From JADJYF01 sp965278995 (GTDB lineage: Bacteria > Pseudomonadota > Gammaproteobacteria > Ga0077536), in the NCBI GenBank assembly GCA_965278995.1, contig OZ257136.1:124001-188000 (forward strand): DNA of 64,000 nt, read 5' to 3'. Position 1 is the stretch's first letter; every line of letters begins with the position of its first letter. Made by a program: the position numbers and the translations under genes. Positions 63,568 to 64,000 of this stretch are shown in pieces. The notes below the pieces were generated by a model that was not told the origin of the DNA, made no database searches, and was given only the letters and a program-made list of their open reading frames with translations.

Positions 63568-64000
63568 ACGTGCACGACGCAGACTTTCAAGCCAGGTTTG
63601 AGTGCAAACCGCTGTCGATCGATGCGCAGCTGGTGGCGCGCCAGCAGGCGGCCCAGTGTCTGGTTATCGAAATAATACAGATGCTCGGAAGGCTTGAATT
63701 CAGGCCAGGTTTCAAGTTTGCGCGGGACGCGCCAGTGTCCGATGTCGGGCGTGCCGAGATCGAGCACGCCGTGCGGCGCGAGCAGCCGTTTAAGTTCGGC
63801 GACGAAACCGTTCAGATCCGGCACATGCTCGATGACGTCATAAGCGGTGATGGCGGCGAAATGCGCTGAGGGATAGCACTGCTCTTCAAGTACGCCGCAG
63901 CTCAACCCGGTTAATCCGAGTTGCGTACGGCCGAAAGCAATCCCGCCGGTTTCGATATCGACACCGTAAGCGTCGAATCCCGCTTCTGCAGCCGCCTTGA
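63564..64000 (-). CDS. Class I SAM-dependent methyltransferase (cut by window edge)
   Basis: The frame is open from the right edge to TGA 63566-63564, so the N-terminal part is outside. About 145 residues are visible, from AAAEAGFDAYGVDIE (the acidic end of the SAM-binding loop) through AYDVIEHVPDLNGFVAELKR to the C-terminus KVCVVHV. This matches Methyltransf_23/UbiG-like enzymes. It is the upstream partner of the acyltransferase gene, with a TTGA overlap. The substrate is unknown. Confidence 0.88.
   Translation of the reverse strand, partial: KAAAEAGFDAYGVDIETGGIAFGRTQLGLTGLSCGVLEEQCYPSAHFAAITAYDVIEHVPDLNGFVAELKRLLAPHGVLDLGTPDIGHWRVPRKLETWPEFKPSEHLYYFDNQTLGRLLARHQLRIDRQRFALKPGLKVCVVHV

Overview
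The window reads as a chromosomal segment of a GC-rich gammaproteobacterium. It carries Uup, YaaA, DUF2333, RimK, a Cpx/Bae-like two-component system with a Spy-like protein, and malate synthase G. No rRNA, tRNA, CRISPR array, transposase or phage gene was seen. Both ends cut genes: rimK on the left and a methyltransferase on the right. The gene content points to an aerobic or facultative degrader of organic compounds such as ketones, nitriles, amides, aromatics and lipids. The genus cannot be fixed from the sequence alone.

Layout. 1-1.4 kb: end of rimK plus an aspartoacylase-like hydrolase. 1.65-9.25 kb: five co-directional genes laid out like acetophenone carboxylase (HyuA-like, small zinc subunit, HyuA-like, HyuB-like, fifth subunit), facing a TetR regulator. 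10-20.7 kb: Ycf48-like protein, DUF1302 protein, TonB-like/vWA protein, TPR protein, G3E GTPase and a Tat-exported DUF1329 protein, which looks like an envelope or lipophilic-compound locus. 20.7-20.9 kb: two convergent copies of a hairpin element whose loops are conserved but whose stems differ. 20.9-28.8 kb: uup, cyclophilin, yaaA, a two-component system divergent from a spy-like gene, a desaturase and a PPOX-fold protein. 28.8-32 kb: HpaB-like monooxygenase, SDR and LLM oxidoreductase operon. 32-37.4 kb: EamA transporter and a MacA/MacB-like export system. 37.4-43.6 kb: DUF2333, then an amidase/Co-type nitrile hydratase/accessory protein/MFS operon on the minus strand, and a CBS protein. 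43.8-47.7 kb: second HyuA-HyuB pair. 47.9-54.2 kb: diguanylate cyclase, cytochrome b, cytochrome c', glcB and glucokinase. 54.2-59.8 kb: lipoprotein hydrolase and a third HyuA/HyuB module, whose HyuB carries the small zinc subunit as a C-terminal fusion. 60-64 kb: crotonase, PaaK-like ligase, acyltransferase and methyltransferase.

The most notable points are these. (1) Three separate HyuA/HyuB ATP-dependent carboxylase/hydrolase modules lie in 64 kb. All three HyuB chains keep the same H-x2-D-x21-H spacing, and one has a HyuB-zinc-subunit fusion. (2) The paired 3'-flanking hairpins at 20689-20922 show stem covariation between copies. (3) Several regulatory arrays stand out: three palindromes before the DUF1302 gene, 11-bp direct repeats between the sensor kinase and the spy-like gene, and a palindrome beside a TATAAT box before the third HyuA gene.
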